36,400 nt of DNA, from the NCBI GenBank assembly GCA_945946605.1, contig CAMEWP010000004.1:1-36400 (forward strand), written 5' to 3'. This stretch comes from an uncultured Pseudobutyrivibrio sp. Lineage in GTDB: Bacteria > Bacillota > Clostridia > Lachnospirales > Lachnospiraceae. Below, one piece after another: positions 17,023 through 24,735 of this stretch. Numbering within the stretch: the first letter of the stretch is position 1; every line of letters begins with the position of its first letter. The notes below the pieces were generated by a model. It searched no databases, was not told where the DNA came from, and saw nothing but the letters and a program-made list of their open reading frames with translations. A program made the translations under genes and the position numbers.

Positions 17023-17919
17023 GTGGCACAAGCAATCAATAAAACAGGTAAGATTATAAAAGGCATTTCCGGATTCTACTACATTTATGTGGTGGGATCC
17101 GGAATTTATGAATGTAAGGCAAAAGGAATTTTCCGCCAGAAAAAAATGAAGCCACTGGTGGGAGATCACGTGACCATAGAAGTGCTGGATGAGGAGAACA
17201 AGCTGGGGAATCTTGTGGATATTGCTCCCCGTTTCAGTGAGTTGATCCGTCCTGCAGTGGCCAATGTGGATCAGGCTCTGGTGATCTTTGCCGGCCATGA
17301 TCCGGAACCGAATTTCCAGCTGTTGGACCGCTTCCTGGTGATGATGGAATATCAGCAGATCCCTGTGCACATCTGCTTTAATAAGGCAGATCTTCTGACG
17401 AAGGAGGAGCAGGATGATCTTTGCGGGATTTATGATGCGGCTGGGTATCAGGTGCTCTTTACCGATGCGCAAAAAGGAACTGGCGTGGAGGAGATCCGCA
17501 GCCTTCTGGCTGACAAGACCACCACAGTGGCAGGTCCTTCCGGTGTGGGAAAATCCACTCTGGTCAACTGCCTGATGGAGGATGCTGTTATGGAGACCGG
17601 CGCCATCAGTGAAAAGATCCGCCGGGGCCGTCATACCACCCGTCACAGTGAACTTTTGTATCTGGGAGAGAATACGTTTCTGATGGATACACCGGGATTT
17701 TCTTCCATGTATCTTCCGGAGTTTGAGAAGGAGGATCTGAAGAACTGTTATCCGGAGTTTCTTCCCTACAGCGGAGACTGCCGTTTTCTTGGATGCAGTC
17801 ACACCCATGAGCCGGATTGTGCGGTAAAACAGGCTTTAGAAGAGGGCAGGATCAGCCCTGTGCGTTATGAAAATTACAAATATCTTTATCATGAACTGGA
17901 GCAGGCAAAGAAATACTGA
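17023..17919 (+). CDS. rsgA: small ribosomal subunit biogenesis GTPase
   Basis: A circularly permuted GTPase of 298 residues: OB domain (1-70), G4 NKAD (120-123) before G1 GPSGVGKST (171-179) and G3 DTPG (222-225), then a zinc finger with C253, C258, H260 and C266. The start is GTG at 17023, close behind an AGGTGAG site in the prkC stop region. It acts in late 30S maturation. The start of the gene lies 8 bp after prkC, so both are on one transcript. Confidence 0.95.
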   Translation: MAQAINKTGKIIKGISGFYYIYVVGSGIYECKAKGIFRQKKMKPLVGDHVTIEVLDEENKLGNLVDIAPRFSELIRPAVANVDQALVIFAGHDPEPNFQLLDRFLVMMEYQQIPVHICFNKADLLTKEEQDDLCGIYDAAGYQVLFTDAQKGTGVEEIRSLLADKTTTVAGPSGVGKSTLVNCLMEDAVMETGAISEKIRRGRHTTRHSELLYLGENTFLMDTPGFSSMYLPEFEKEDLKNCYPEFLPYSGDCRFLGCSHTHEPDCAVKQALEEGRISPVRYENYKYLYHELEQAKKY

Positions 17920-17946
17920 CTGCCCCATGGCAAAAGGAGAAATCAA

Positions 17947-18597
17947 ATGAAATGCTTATCCCCATCCATACTGGCAGCTGATTACGGACACCTGGCAGAG
18001 GAAATCTGTAAGGTAGATGAAGCAGGAGCCCAGTATATCCATATCGATGTGATGGACGGCGTGTATGTGCCCAATATTTCCATTGGGATGCCTGTTATCA
18101 AGTTACTGCGTTCCTGTACGGACCGTATTCTGGATGTTCATCTGATGATAACAGAGCCTCAGCGTCATATTGCTGCCTTTGCGGAGGCGGGAGCCGATAT
18201 TATCACCGTACATGCAGAGGCCTGCACACACTTAGACCGCACCATCTCAGCTATTAAGGAGCAGGGAGTTTTAGCAGGCGTGGCATTAAACCCTGCAACC
18301 CCTATTTCTGTGTTGGAACATGTGCTTCCCATGGTGGATATGGTGTTGATCATGACGGTAAATCCGGGATTTGGCGGCCAGAAACTGATTCCCTATACCT
18401 TAGATAAGGTAAGGGAACTGAACAAGGTGATCCTTCGGAGAGGATTAAAAACAGATATCGAGGTGGACGGTGGCATCACCCTGGAAAATGTGGATGAGTG
18501 CCTGTCTGCCGGAGCCAACATTATTGTGGCGGGAAGTGCAGTGTTTGCCGGTGATTCCGCGGCAAATGTGGAGGCATTTCTGGAAAAGATGCAGTAG
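17947..18597 (+). CDS. rpe: ribulose-phosphate 3-epimerase
   Basis: A 216-residue TIM barrel. The metal-site residues are visible in HIDVMDG (H32, D34), the following DVHLMI, and EVDGGI (about D175), with NPGFGGQ forming the flexible phosphate loop. It interconverts ribulose 5-phosphate and xylulose 5-phosphate in the pentose phosphate pathway. AAAGGAG precedes the ATG. The position between rsgA and thiN is the conserved Firmicute arrangement. A short 11-base sequence including the stop codon (18589-18599) is repeated at 18604-18614. Confidence 0.96.
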   Translation: MKCLSPSILAADYGHLAEEICKVDEAGAQYIHIDVMDGVYVPNISIGMPVIKLLRSCTDRILDVHLMITEPQRHIAAFAEAGADIITVHAEACTHLDRTISAIKEQGVLAGVALNPATPISVLEHVLPMVDMVLIMTVNPGFGGQKLIPYTLDKVRELNKVILRRGLKTDIEVDGGITLENVDECLSAGANIIVAGSAVFAGDSAANVEAFLEKMQ

Positions 18598-18633
18598 TAT
18601 ACAATGCAGTAGTACAGGAGAAAGGTTTTTGGA

Positions 18634-19281
18634 ATGATGACGACCTATATTGTTTCCGGTGGCAGTTTGTCACCGGATTTTTTGAAAGAACAGTTAGAGA
18701 AGACAGAGGATGCCTATATCATTGCGGCAGACCGGGGACTGGAAGTGTGTATGTCAGCCGGCGTGGAGCCGGATCAGGTGATCGGAGATTTCGACTCCAT
18801 TGATCAGGAGGCAAAGGAGCACTTTTTGTCTGAGGCGAAAAATATCACAAAACTGAACCCTATCAAGGATGATACCGATACGGAGGCGGCGCTGCAGCTT
18901 GCTTTTTTGCATACATCCGGTGATATTGTGATCCTGGGGGGCACCGGCACAAGACTGGATCATGTGCTGGGAAATATTGCTCTGCTGGGCCAGGGATTTG
19001 AGCACAATAGAAGTGTGATCCTTCTGGACGAACATAACCGCATCCGCCTGCTGAAGGATGATTTTTCCATAAAAAAACGAGAGCAGTACGGCAAATATGT
19101 GTCGCTGCTCCCGTATTCTACTGAAGTTAAGGGACTTACCCTGAGAGGATTTTATTATCCTCTGACGGATTTTACCCTGACCGGTTACACATCTCTTGGC
19201 ATCAGCAATGAAATCTCAGAAGAGGAGGCTTCTGTGACTTTCACGGAAGGAGTCCTCATCATGGTAGAATCCAAAGACTGA
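18634..19281 (+). CDS. thiN: thiamine pyrophosphokinase
   Basis: A 215-residue protein with the ThiN signature: AADRGLE, GDFDSID (51-57, Mg/ATP-binding Asp residues), DDTDTEAAL (79-87) and GGTGTRLDH (102-110). It makes thiamine diphosphate from thiamine with ATP. AGGAGAAAGG lies before the two adjacent ATG codons. No TPP riboswitch is seen upstream, as expected for a gene cotranscribed with rpe. It ends 7 bp before the convergent pepD stop, with no visible terminator between them. Confidence 0.93.
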   Translation: MMTTYIVSGGSLSPDFLKEQLEKTEDAYIIAADRGLEVCMSAGVEPDQVIGDFDSIDQEAKEHFLSEAKNITKLNPIKDDTDTEAALQLAFLHTSGDIVILGGTGTRLDHVLGNIALLGQGFEHNRSVILLDEHNRIRLLKDDFSIKKREQYGKYVSLLPYSTEVKGLTLRGFYYPLTDFTLTGYTSLGISNEISEEEASVTFTEGVLIMVESKD

Positions 19282-19288
19282 TGCGATA

Positions 19289-20737
19289 TTAGTGAAGGGC
19301 TTCTAATGTGGCCAGAAGCAACTGCCAGGTTCTTTCAACAGAAGAGATGGACAGCTGTTCTTTTGGCGTGTGTACATCCCGCATCTGTGGACCAAAGGAG
19401 ATGGCATCCAGACCCTGGATCTTGGAGGCGAACACGCCGCATTCCAACCCTGCATGGATTCCTTCCACAACCGCATCTTTACCAGACAATTTTTTGTATT
19501 CCCTGACAAGAATCTCTGTGATCACGGAGTCCGGGCGGTAATCCCATCCGGGATAATCACCTTTCACTTCGGTAGATCCTCCCATAAATCCGGTGAGAGA
19601 ATCCAGCTGATAAATGAGATAGCGTTTTTCAGACTCCTTGGAACTGCGGACGGAATATCCCAACTGAATGAGGTCGTCTGTCATCTGAAGGATTCCAAGA
19701 TTTAAGGAAGTCTGCACCAGGCCTTCGATTTCCGGACTCATTTTCTGGACACCGGAGGGAAGGTGGGTCATCAGTAGGATGGCCGCCTGTGAGGTTTTCT
19801 TTGAAACAGCTGTTACTTCAGATTCCTTCGTAAGGGTAAGATCCAGATGAGCATCCGGATCTGCTGCGCGCTGCTCGTCCTTTATCTGATCAAAGGTATC
19901 ACGGATCACATCAGCGATACGGTCCAGATCACTTTGAGGTACTGCGATACGGGCCGAGGCAGCATGGGTAATGGCATTGTCCTTTATACCGCCCTGAAGG
20001 GTGATGATACGGCAATCTGCAGTGCGTGATGCCATAAGAAGGAGCCGGGCAAGAGCATTGGCTGCATTCATGCGGCCTTTGTTGATCTCTGTGCCGGAGT
20101 GCCCCCCGGTAAAGCCTGTCAGGGCAATCTCTACAGCAGCGGCTTTGATGGTCTCGGTTTTATAGGGGAGATTGCAGAAGACGGTGGCACCGCCGGCACA
20201 GCTGACGGTAAAGATGCCTTCATCTTCGGAATCCATATTTAACAGGATCTTTCCCTTCAGATCCGAGGTATCCAGAGCGGTTGCCCCCAGAAGACCGATC
20301 TCTTCATCCGTGGTAAAGACCGCTTCCACAGCAGGGTGTGACAGGGTATCGTCATCTAACAGCGCAAGCATATACGCTACGGCAATGCCGTTGTCTGCAC
20401 CAAGAGAGGTGCCTTTTGCACTGATATAATCTCCGCAGATTTCAAGGTCAAGACCTTCTTTTGTCATATCTTTCTGACAGTCGGCAGTCTGAACTGCCAC
20501 CATATCCATATGTCCCTGCAGAATGACAGCAGGAGCATTTTCATAGCCGGCAGTGGCTTCCTTTTTGATCACTACATTGTACGCCTCATCCTGACGACAG
20601 GACAGATTTCGTTCTTTTGCAAATTCCATCAGATAATCACTGATCTGTCTGACATTTGTAGATCCGTGAGGGATACGGCAGATGTCCTCAAAAAATGAAA
20701 ATACTTTCTTTGGTTCTAATTCAGATAAAACACCCAT
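19289..20737 (-). CDS. pepD: aminoacyl-histidine dipeptidase (M20 family, PepD type)
   Basis: A 482-residue M20C peptidase. Metal and catalytic residues are visible in GHMDMVA (HxD motif), TDEEIGLLGA (Glu pair), NMDSEDEG, and GGHSGTEI of the dimerisation domain; GLECGVF near the end carries the last ligand region. It cleaves dipeptides such as carnosine-like Xaa-His in the cytosol. AGGAATAG precedes the start. It is the last gene of a minus-strand set with a peptide transporter and a PqqD-like protein, consistent with import followed by hydrolysis of small peptides. Confidence 0.93.
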   Translation of the reverse strand: MGVLSELEPKKVFSFFEDICRIPHGSTNVRQISDYLMEFAKERNLSCRQDEAYNVVIKKEATAGYENAPAVILQGHMDMVAVQTADCQKDMTKEGLDLEICGDYISAKGTSLGADNGIAVAYMLALLDDDTLSHPAVEAVFTTDEEIGLLGATALDTSDLKGKILLNMDSEDEGIFTVSCAGGATVFCNLPYKTETIKAAAVEIALTGFTGGHSGTEINKGRMNAANALARLLLMASRTADCRIITLQGGIKDNAITHAASARIAVPQSDLDRIADVIRDTFDQIKDEQRAADPDAHLDLTLTKESEVTAVSKKTSQAAILLMTHLPSGVQKMSPEIEGLVQTSLNLGILQMTDDLIQLGYSVRSSKESEKRYLIYQLDSLTGFMGGSTEVKGDYPGWDYRPDSVITEILVREYKKLSGKDAVVEGIHAGLECGVFASKIQGLDAISFGPQMRDVHTPKEQLSISSVERTWQLLLATLEALH

Positions 20738-20791
20738 GGTTCTATTCCTATTCCTTTCTCATCCATATGGATCATAGCGGCATTTTTTGGC

Positions 20792-21139
20792 TTATTTATT
20801 CTGATAAACGATAAAACCGTTGCTTTTTAAAATGCCAAAATATTTACAGAGTCTCTCATACAGCTGGTTCGAGGCCTCGGTATGTTCGGCTTCCAGTTGT
20901 TTGCCGATTTCGTAAATGGTCTTCTGACCATCGATCTGTTTCCAGACAAAACTTCCGTAGCCCTCCAGCTTGATGTAGCTGCACCGGGGGCGGTGGAAGA
21001 ATTTCTGTGCGATCCAGTTATAAAAACCGGTGTGTTCCACGGTGATCTCCACCACGCCGTCCTCCAAAACCTTCCAGGGAAGGTCGGGACGGATGGCGGG
21101 AATCAGATCAACATAATTTTTTTCTTTACGATCTTTCAT
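20792..21139 (-). CDS. PqqD family protein
   Basis: A 115-residue protein whose C-terminal half matches PqqD/RRE folds: a LEGYGSFVWKQIDGQKT strand-helix followed by IGKQLEAEH and a final LKSNGFIVYQ, the usual winged-helix ending. PqqD-like domains bind peptide substrates for radical SAM maturases, but none of those, nor a precursor peptide, is encoded next to it. The N-terminal 50 residues are a family-specific extension. The ribosome binding site is weak (AAGAAAAGAAAA). It lies 34 bp after the OPT transporter and 54 bp before pepD, all in one direction. Confidence 0.8.
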   Translation of the reverse strand: MKDRKEKNYVDLIPAIRPDLPWKVLEDGVVEITVEHTGFYNWIAQKFFHRPRCSYIKLEGYGSFVWKQIDGQKTIYEIGKQLEAEHTEASNQLYERLCKYFGILKSNGFIVYQNK

Positions 21140-21173
21140 TGCGTTTTCTTTTCTTTAATATGCTTTTTCAGAA

Positions 21174-23102
21174 TTATTTCTTCTTCTGCTTTCTGACGGT
21201 AAAGGATACCAGGGTTGCGATCAGTAAAGCAAATGCAGCCAGACCCACCCAGTTGCCAACAGCGTAGAAGTTGTCTCCGTAAATACCGGAAAGATCAAAA
21301 ATGGAATCTACACCAATGACAGCCAGAATAGCAAGAAGGATACCTACAATACCTTCTCCGGCGATCATACCTGCGGAGAAAAGAACACCGTTTTCCACAG
21401 TGGATTTCTTCTCTGCTTCGCTGGAGTATTTACGATTGTTCTCCACAAACCATTTTACAATACCACCAACCATGATAGGTGCACTTAAGTGGATGGGCAG
21501 GTAAAGACCGATAGCAAAAGCAAGAACCGGGATTCCCAGAATCTCAACTACGATAGCAAGGAAAATACCGATACCGATCAGTACCCAGGGAAGGGTGCCG
21601 CCCATAACGCCTTCCACAACCATTTTCATCAAAGTTGCCTGAGGCGCTGAAATCTGCTCGGAACCAAATCCCCATGCTGCATTCAGAAGGTACATGACAC
21701 CACCGATGGTAACGGCGGCAACTACAGCACCGATGAGCTCACCGATCTGCTGGTTCTTAGGTGTGGCACCAACAATGTAACCGGTTTTCAGATCCTGTGA
21801 AGTATCACCGGCCATAGCGGCAACGATACAGATGATGGAACCGATGGCGATGGCTGCGATCATACCTTCAGAACCGATGGTGCCGGTTGCTTTCAGGATC
21901 AGTGTGGTAACGATCAGGGTAGCGATGGCCATACCGGAAACCGGGTTGTTACTGCTTCCTACGATACCTACCATACGGGCAGATACAGTTGCGAAGAAGA
22001 AACCGAATACGATGATGATCAGAGCACCGATAAAGTTTACCGGGATGGTGGGGATCAGCCACATAGCAATGGCCAGGATCACGATACCAACCAGGATCAC
22101 CGGCATGGGAAGATCACGGGAGGTACGGTCATTGCCGGAAGCACTTTTGCCCAGACCGGAAATGGCTTTCTTAAAGGTGCGTACCATGGTGGGGAAAGTC
22201 TTAACCAGACTGATGACACCGCCGGCAGCTACGGCACCGGCACCGATGTAACGGATATACTGGCTCCATAAGGACCATACATCCAGCTGGTTAAAGGCGA
22301 TGAGTTCTCCGGCGCTGTTTGCAACGGCAGAGAGCGCATCTCCTCCGAAAAATGCGATGCAGGGCATCAGCACAAACCAGGAAAGGACACCGCCGGCCAG
22401 CATATAACTGGATACTCTGGGTCCGCAGATGTAACCAACACCTGCCAGTGCCGGAAGTACATCCATACCTACGCCGCAGGTATATTTACCTTTGAAGGAG
22501 AAGTCTACTTCGCTGGGGAATAATTTCAGACCGTCAGCAATAAACTTGTAAACAGCAGCGATGCCAAGACCGGAGAAAACGATTTTGGATTTCTCGCCGC
22601 CTTCTTCTCCAGCCAGAAGAACTTCTGCACAGGCAGTTCCTTCCGGATAGGGAAGTGTTCCATGTTCCTCAACGATCAGTGCGGAACGAAGGGGTACCAT
22701 GAACAGTACGCCCAGAATACCGCCGCACAGAGCGATCAGGGTAATGGTCAGGAAAGAGGGCATTTCACATTTGCCTTCTGCTGCCCACATAAAAAGTGCG
22801 GGCATGGTAAAAATAGCTCCTGCAGCCAAAGACTCTCCGGCAGAACCGATGGTCTGTACCATGTTGTTTTCCAGGATAGAATCGCGCTTTAAGATCACGC
22901 GGATCACACCCATGGAAACAACGGCAGCCGGGATAGATGCAGAAACTGTCATACCAACACGCAGCCCAAGGTACGCATTGGCAGCACCAAATACCACTGC
23001 CAGGATAATTCCGAGGATGACAGATACCACTGTCATCTCCGGCATTACCTTATCAGCAGGGATAAATGGCTTGAAATTTTTCTTGTTTTCGTTGTTTTCC
23101 AT
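21174..23102 (-). CDS. OPT family oligopeptide transporter
   Basis: A 642-residue polytopic protein with roughly 15 hydrophobic segments. Family marks include MTVSASIPAAVVSMGVI, the GTLPYPEGTACAEVL segment between helices, and GDTSQDLKTGYIVG. These match the prokaryotic OPT (oligopeptide/YSL-like) transporters, which are proton-driven and need no ATPase. The substrate could be short peptides or peptide-metal complexes. The start has a GGGAGATAAAC site. It heads the OPT-PqqD-pepD set. Confidence 0.93.
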   Translation of the reverse strand: MENNENKKNFKPFIPADKVMPEMTVVSVILGIILAVVFGAANAYLGLRVGMTVSASIPAAVVSMGVIRVILKRDSILENNMVQTIGSAGESLAAGAIFTMPALFMWAAEGKCEMPSFLTITLIALCGGILGVLFMVPLRSALIVEEHGTLPYPEGTACAEVLLAGEEGGEKSKIVFSGLGIAAVYKFIADGLKLFPSEVDFSFKGKYTCGVGMDVLPALAGVGYICGPRVSSYMLAGGVLSWFVLMPCIAFFGGDALSAVANSAGELIAFNQLDVWSLWSQYIRYIGAGAVAAGGVISLVKTFPTMVRTFKKAISGLGKSASGNDRTSRDLPMPVILVGIVILAIAMWLIPTIPVNFIGALIIIVFGFFFATVSARMVGIVGSSNNPVSGMAIATLIVTTLILKATGTIGSEGMIAAIAIGSIICIVAAMAGDTSQDLKTGYIVGATPKNQQIGELIGAVVAAVTIGGVMYLLNAAWGFGSEQISAPQATLMKMVVEGVMGGTLPWVLIGIGIFLAIVVEILGIPVLAFAIGLYLPIHLSAPIMVGGIVKWFVENNRKYSSEAEKKSTVENGVLFSAGMIAGEGIVGILLAILAVIGVDSIFDLSGIYGDNFYAVGNWVGLAAFALLIATLVSFTVRKQKKK

Positions 23103-23123
23103 TGTTTATCTCCCATTCTGTTA

Positions 23124-23139
23124 TATTGGTATATTGGTA
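23124..23139. repeat. tandem 8-bp repeat before the OPT gene
   Basis: TATTGGTA occurs twice head to tail (23124-23131, 23132-23139), 22 bases upstream of the OPT start codon, next to an AT-rich run. It may be part of the OPT promoter or an operator. Confidence 0.5.
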
Positions 23140-23193
23140 AAAAAACATACCTACCTATTTTAACTTGATACGGGAGAAATAGCAATAGTTTAT

Positions 23194-23255
23194 TGCGTCG
23201 GGGACGGTTCTTTTGCCACGCAGATTGTCCCACTGTCATGAGGGGTGTCCCTTTG
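23194..23255. repeat. REP-like repeat overlapping the end of the transposase gene
   Basis: 23194-23218 is identical to the outer 25 bases of the paired repeat at 24191-24310. After an insertion of about 20 bases, 23236-23254 (TCATGAGGGGTGTCCCTTT) resembles the inner part of the same arm (CCATGAGGGTTGTCCCT). The transposase stop codon and last residues lie inside this repeat. Confidence 0.8.
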
Positions 23256-24015
23256 CCACAGTTCTTTCGATAACACCGCGAGGAATGCCTGTCAGACGGT
23301 TAAGCTGTCTGATAGAAATTCCCTTCTTTTTCAAAAGCAGAATGTATTCTTCTCTTTGAGACAGAGAAAGATTTTGGAAGTCCGTTACTGTATGACAATT
23401 GCAAACATCTGCAATGATATCTCTGGCCACATCATCTGGGAGTCGATGTTTCATATTATCAACATCTAAGCATGCTGCATCGCGATAACAATAGGCGTGA
23501 TGCAGGTCGTAAAATGATGTTAGGTTTCCTAATATATTTAGAATAAATTCGGTGTCTACCAGCGTGGAATTGGAAGAAATATATTGATGAAAACTGCTCC
23601 ATGGATAGGAAAGACCGCATTCATTTTCCAAACCAGCTTTGAGAGGATTACAGTGGATATAGCAAAGAACATTCAGCAGATATGAGGTATCAAGAACAGG
23701 TTCACTGTAAAAGCGACCTTGTTGGAGAGGACCTGTTCTCTGATATTTCATGTTAAACCAGACGGCATATCGGGTGTTAATCTTTTCGAAAACAGAAGAG
23801 AGAGGCGTACTGCCAATATGGATCAGCAGATGCACATGATTGCTCATAAGACAATAGGCATATAAATGATAGTCGCACTCCTTTTTATAATATTCAAGGA
23901 TCTGGAGATATTTTTGATAATCTTTGTCTTCTTCGAACAACAGTTGTCGATCGATACCCCTGATCACAACATGGTAAACATCAGTAGGGGATAGTTTTCT
24001 GGATTTTCTTGGCAA
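23236..24015 (-). CDS. REP-associated tyrosine transposase (RAYT, Y1_Tnp)
   Basis: A 259-residue single-domain transposase of the IS200-like Y1 superfamily. The HUH metal motif is at 60-62 within LMSNHVHLLIH, and YIHCNPLKAGL (119-129) carries the probable catalytic Tyr119 together with the RAYT consensus. The C-terminal 60 residues resemble a helix-turn-helix (SIRQLNRLTGIPRGVIERTV). The start codon is TTG at 24013-24015, supported by AAAGGAG 8 bases upstream. RAYTs nick single-stranded REP hairpins and are usually single copy. The frame is intact, so it may be active. It is flanked by matching repeats. Confidence 0.9.
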   Translation of the reverse strand: MPRKSRKLSPTDVYHVVIRGIDRQLLFEEDKDYQKYLQILEYYKKECDYHLYAYCLMSNHVHLLIHIGSTPLSSVFEKINTRYAVWFNMKYQRTGPLQQGRFYSEPVLDTSYLLNVLCYIHCNPLKAGLENECGLSYPWSSFHQYISSNSTLVDTEFILNILGNLTSFYDLHHAYCYRDAACLDVDNMKHRLPDDVARDIIADVCNCHTVTDFQNLSLSQREEYILLLKKKGISIRQLNRLTGIPRGVIERTVAKGHPS

Positions 24016-24190
24016 TGTAGATACTCCTTTTGATTAAACAATAAATTCTAATAAAATAGCGGAAACATTAGAAAACCGGGAGAACCGGTATGTTCTGATA
24101 AACAAGATGTAAGAAGTTTAAGATACCATTTTAGTGGTTCTAGATTACCTTAAAATATGAGAAATGTAAAGAACTTTTATGTGCGTCGTG
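24016..24190. other. AT-rich 5' flank of the transposase gene
   Basis: Within the 391 bases between the transposase and feoA, this part encodes nothing recognisable. It holds the transposase ribosome binding site, a small hairpin (ACCGG-GAGAA-CCGGT, 24075-24089) and an ACCA/TGGT inverted pair further right. The rest of the gap is the paired repeat and the feo promoter listed separately. Confidence 0.5.
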
Positions 24191-24310
24191 TGCGTCGGGG
24201 ACGGTTCTTTTGCCATGAGGGTTGTCCCTATGGATGCGTTTTTTATATATACCAATAATAACCCAGACCACAGGGACAACCCTCATGGCAAAAGAACCGT
24301 CCCCGACGCA
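24191..24310. repeat. REPIN-like element: perfect 39-bp inverted repeat
   Basis: Arms 24191-24229 and 24272-24310 are exact reverse complements over 39 bases, separated by a 42-base AT-rich spacer. The outer arm ends are TGCGTCGGGG / CCCCGACGCA. Two REP sequences in opposite orientation with a short spacer is the definition of a REPIN, the form mobilised by RAYTs. The element ends 20 bases before the feoA -35 box. Confidence 0.9.
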
Positions 24311-24330
24311 GAAATCGCAAAAGTAATCCC

Positions 24331-24359
24331 TTGACAACTCTTGGCGGATAGTGTATTCT
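24331..24359 (+). promoter_or_regulatory. feo promoter
   Basis: TTGACA (24331-24336), a 17-base spacer and TATTCT (24354-24359) make a near-consensus sigma-A promoter. Transcription should begin near 24366, about 41 bases before the feoA start. Confidence 0.8.
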
Positions 24360-24369
24360 AAGCACAGTT

Positions 24370-24388
24370 ATATAAGACTAACTTATAT
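24370..24388. promoter_or_regulatory. putative metal-repressor operator at feo
   Basis: ATATAAG-ACTAA-CTTATAT is a 7-bp inverted repeat with a 5-base spacer, centred about 13 bases after the expected transcription start, a position suited to repression. Iron-responsive Fur or DtxR-type repressors are the obvious candidates; which one is not shown by the sequence. Confidence 0.5.
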
Positions 24389-24406
24389 GGAATGGAGATG
24401 ATAATT

Positions 24407-24619
24407 ATGAGATTAACAGATGCACATGAAGGAGCAGAATACACCATCAACAGAATCAATACCCAGGATGAGGAGTTAAATGCCTTCCTTTTTTCTCTGG
24501 GATGTTACAGTGGAGAGCCCATTTCCGTGGTGTCAAGAAAAAAGAGTGGTCTTGTGGTTTCCATCAAAGATGGCAGATATAACATTGATCATCTTTTGGC
24601 AGATGCCATTGAGGTATAA
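24407..24619 (+). CDS. feoA: FeoA family protein
   Basis: A 70-residue SH3-like protein (MRLTDAHEGAEYTI, FLFSLGCYSGEPISVVSRKKSG, YNIDHLLADAIEV), matching FeoA, the small cytosolic partner of FeoB in ferrous iron uptake. An upstream in-frame ATG (24392) is less likely, since GGAG at 24394-24397 lies 9 bases before the ATG at 24407. It is followed after 116 bp by feoB. Confidence 0.92.
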   Translation: MRLTDAHEGAEYTINRINTQDEELNAFLFSLGCYSGEPISVVSRKKSGLVVSIKDGRYNIDHLLADAIEV

Positions 24620-24645
24620 AACCATCAAAGAAGGATAGAAAATCA

Positions 24646-24670
24646 GGTGACATAAGTCACCGATATTTTT
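24646..24670 (+). terminator. attenuator-like hairpin between feoA and feoB
   Basis: GGTGAC-ATAA-GTCACC (24646-24661) is a 6-bp perfect stem with a tetraloop, followed by GATATTTTTT. This looks like a weak intrinsic terminator that may lower feoB expression relative to feoA. Confidence 0.6.
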
Positions 24671-24679
24671 TACATGATG

Positions 24680-24695
24680 GTTAGGCGTGACTAAC
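24680..24695. promoter_or_regulatory. putative operator before feoB
   Basis: GTTAG-GCGTGA-CTAAC is a 5-bp perfect inverted repeat with a 6-base spacer. TTAG(n6)CTAA recalls the half-sites of DtxR/IdeR/MntR-type operators (TTAGG...CCTAA). It lies 41 bases before the feoB ATG, after the hairpin. Confidence 0.5.
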
Positions 24696-24735
24696 ACAAG
24701 AAGGATGAATATAACTATATAGAAAAAGCAAAACA

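Larger units (their letters stand above)
23194..24310. mobile_element. RAYT unit bounded by inverted repeats
   Basis: The stretch begins with TGCGTCGGGGACGGTTCTTT (23194 on) and ends with the reverse complement of the same sequence (up to 24310). It encloses one REP-associated transposase gene and, on the feo side, a complete paired-repeat element. No target-site duplication is evident. I infer that this is a RAYT with its cognate REPIN-like repeats rather than a classical insertion sequence. It separates the OPT operon from feo. Confidence 0.7.

Noticed and set aside
16951-17808. 285-codon antisense open frame opposite rsgA
   Set aside because: rsgA on the plus strand is certain from its GTPase and zinc motifs; the antisense product has no recognisable features.
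18589-18614. 11-base direct repeat around the rpe stop codon
   Set aside because: Short, single event consistent with slippage; no regulatory pattern.
21832-23163. Plus-strand open frames opposite the OPT transporter
   Set aside because: Met/Pro/Thr-rich translations are typical shadows of a hydrophobic membrane protein on the other strand.
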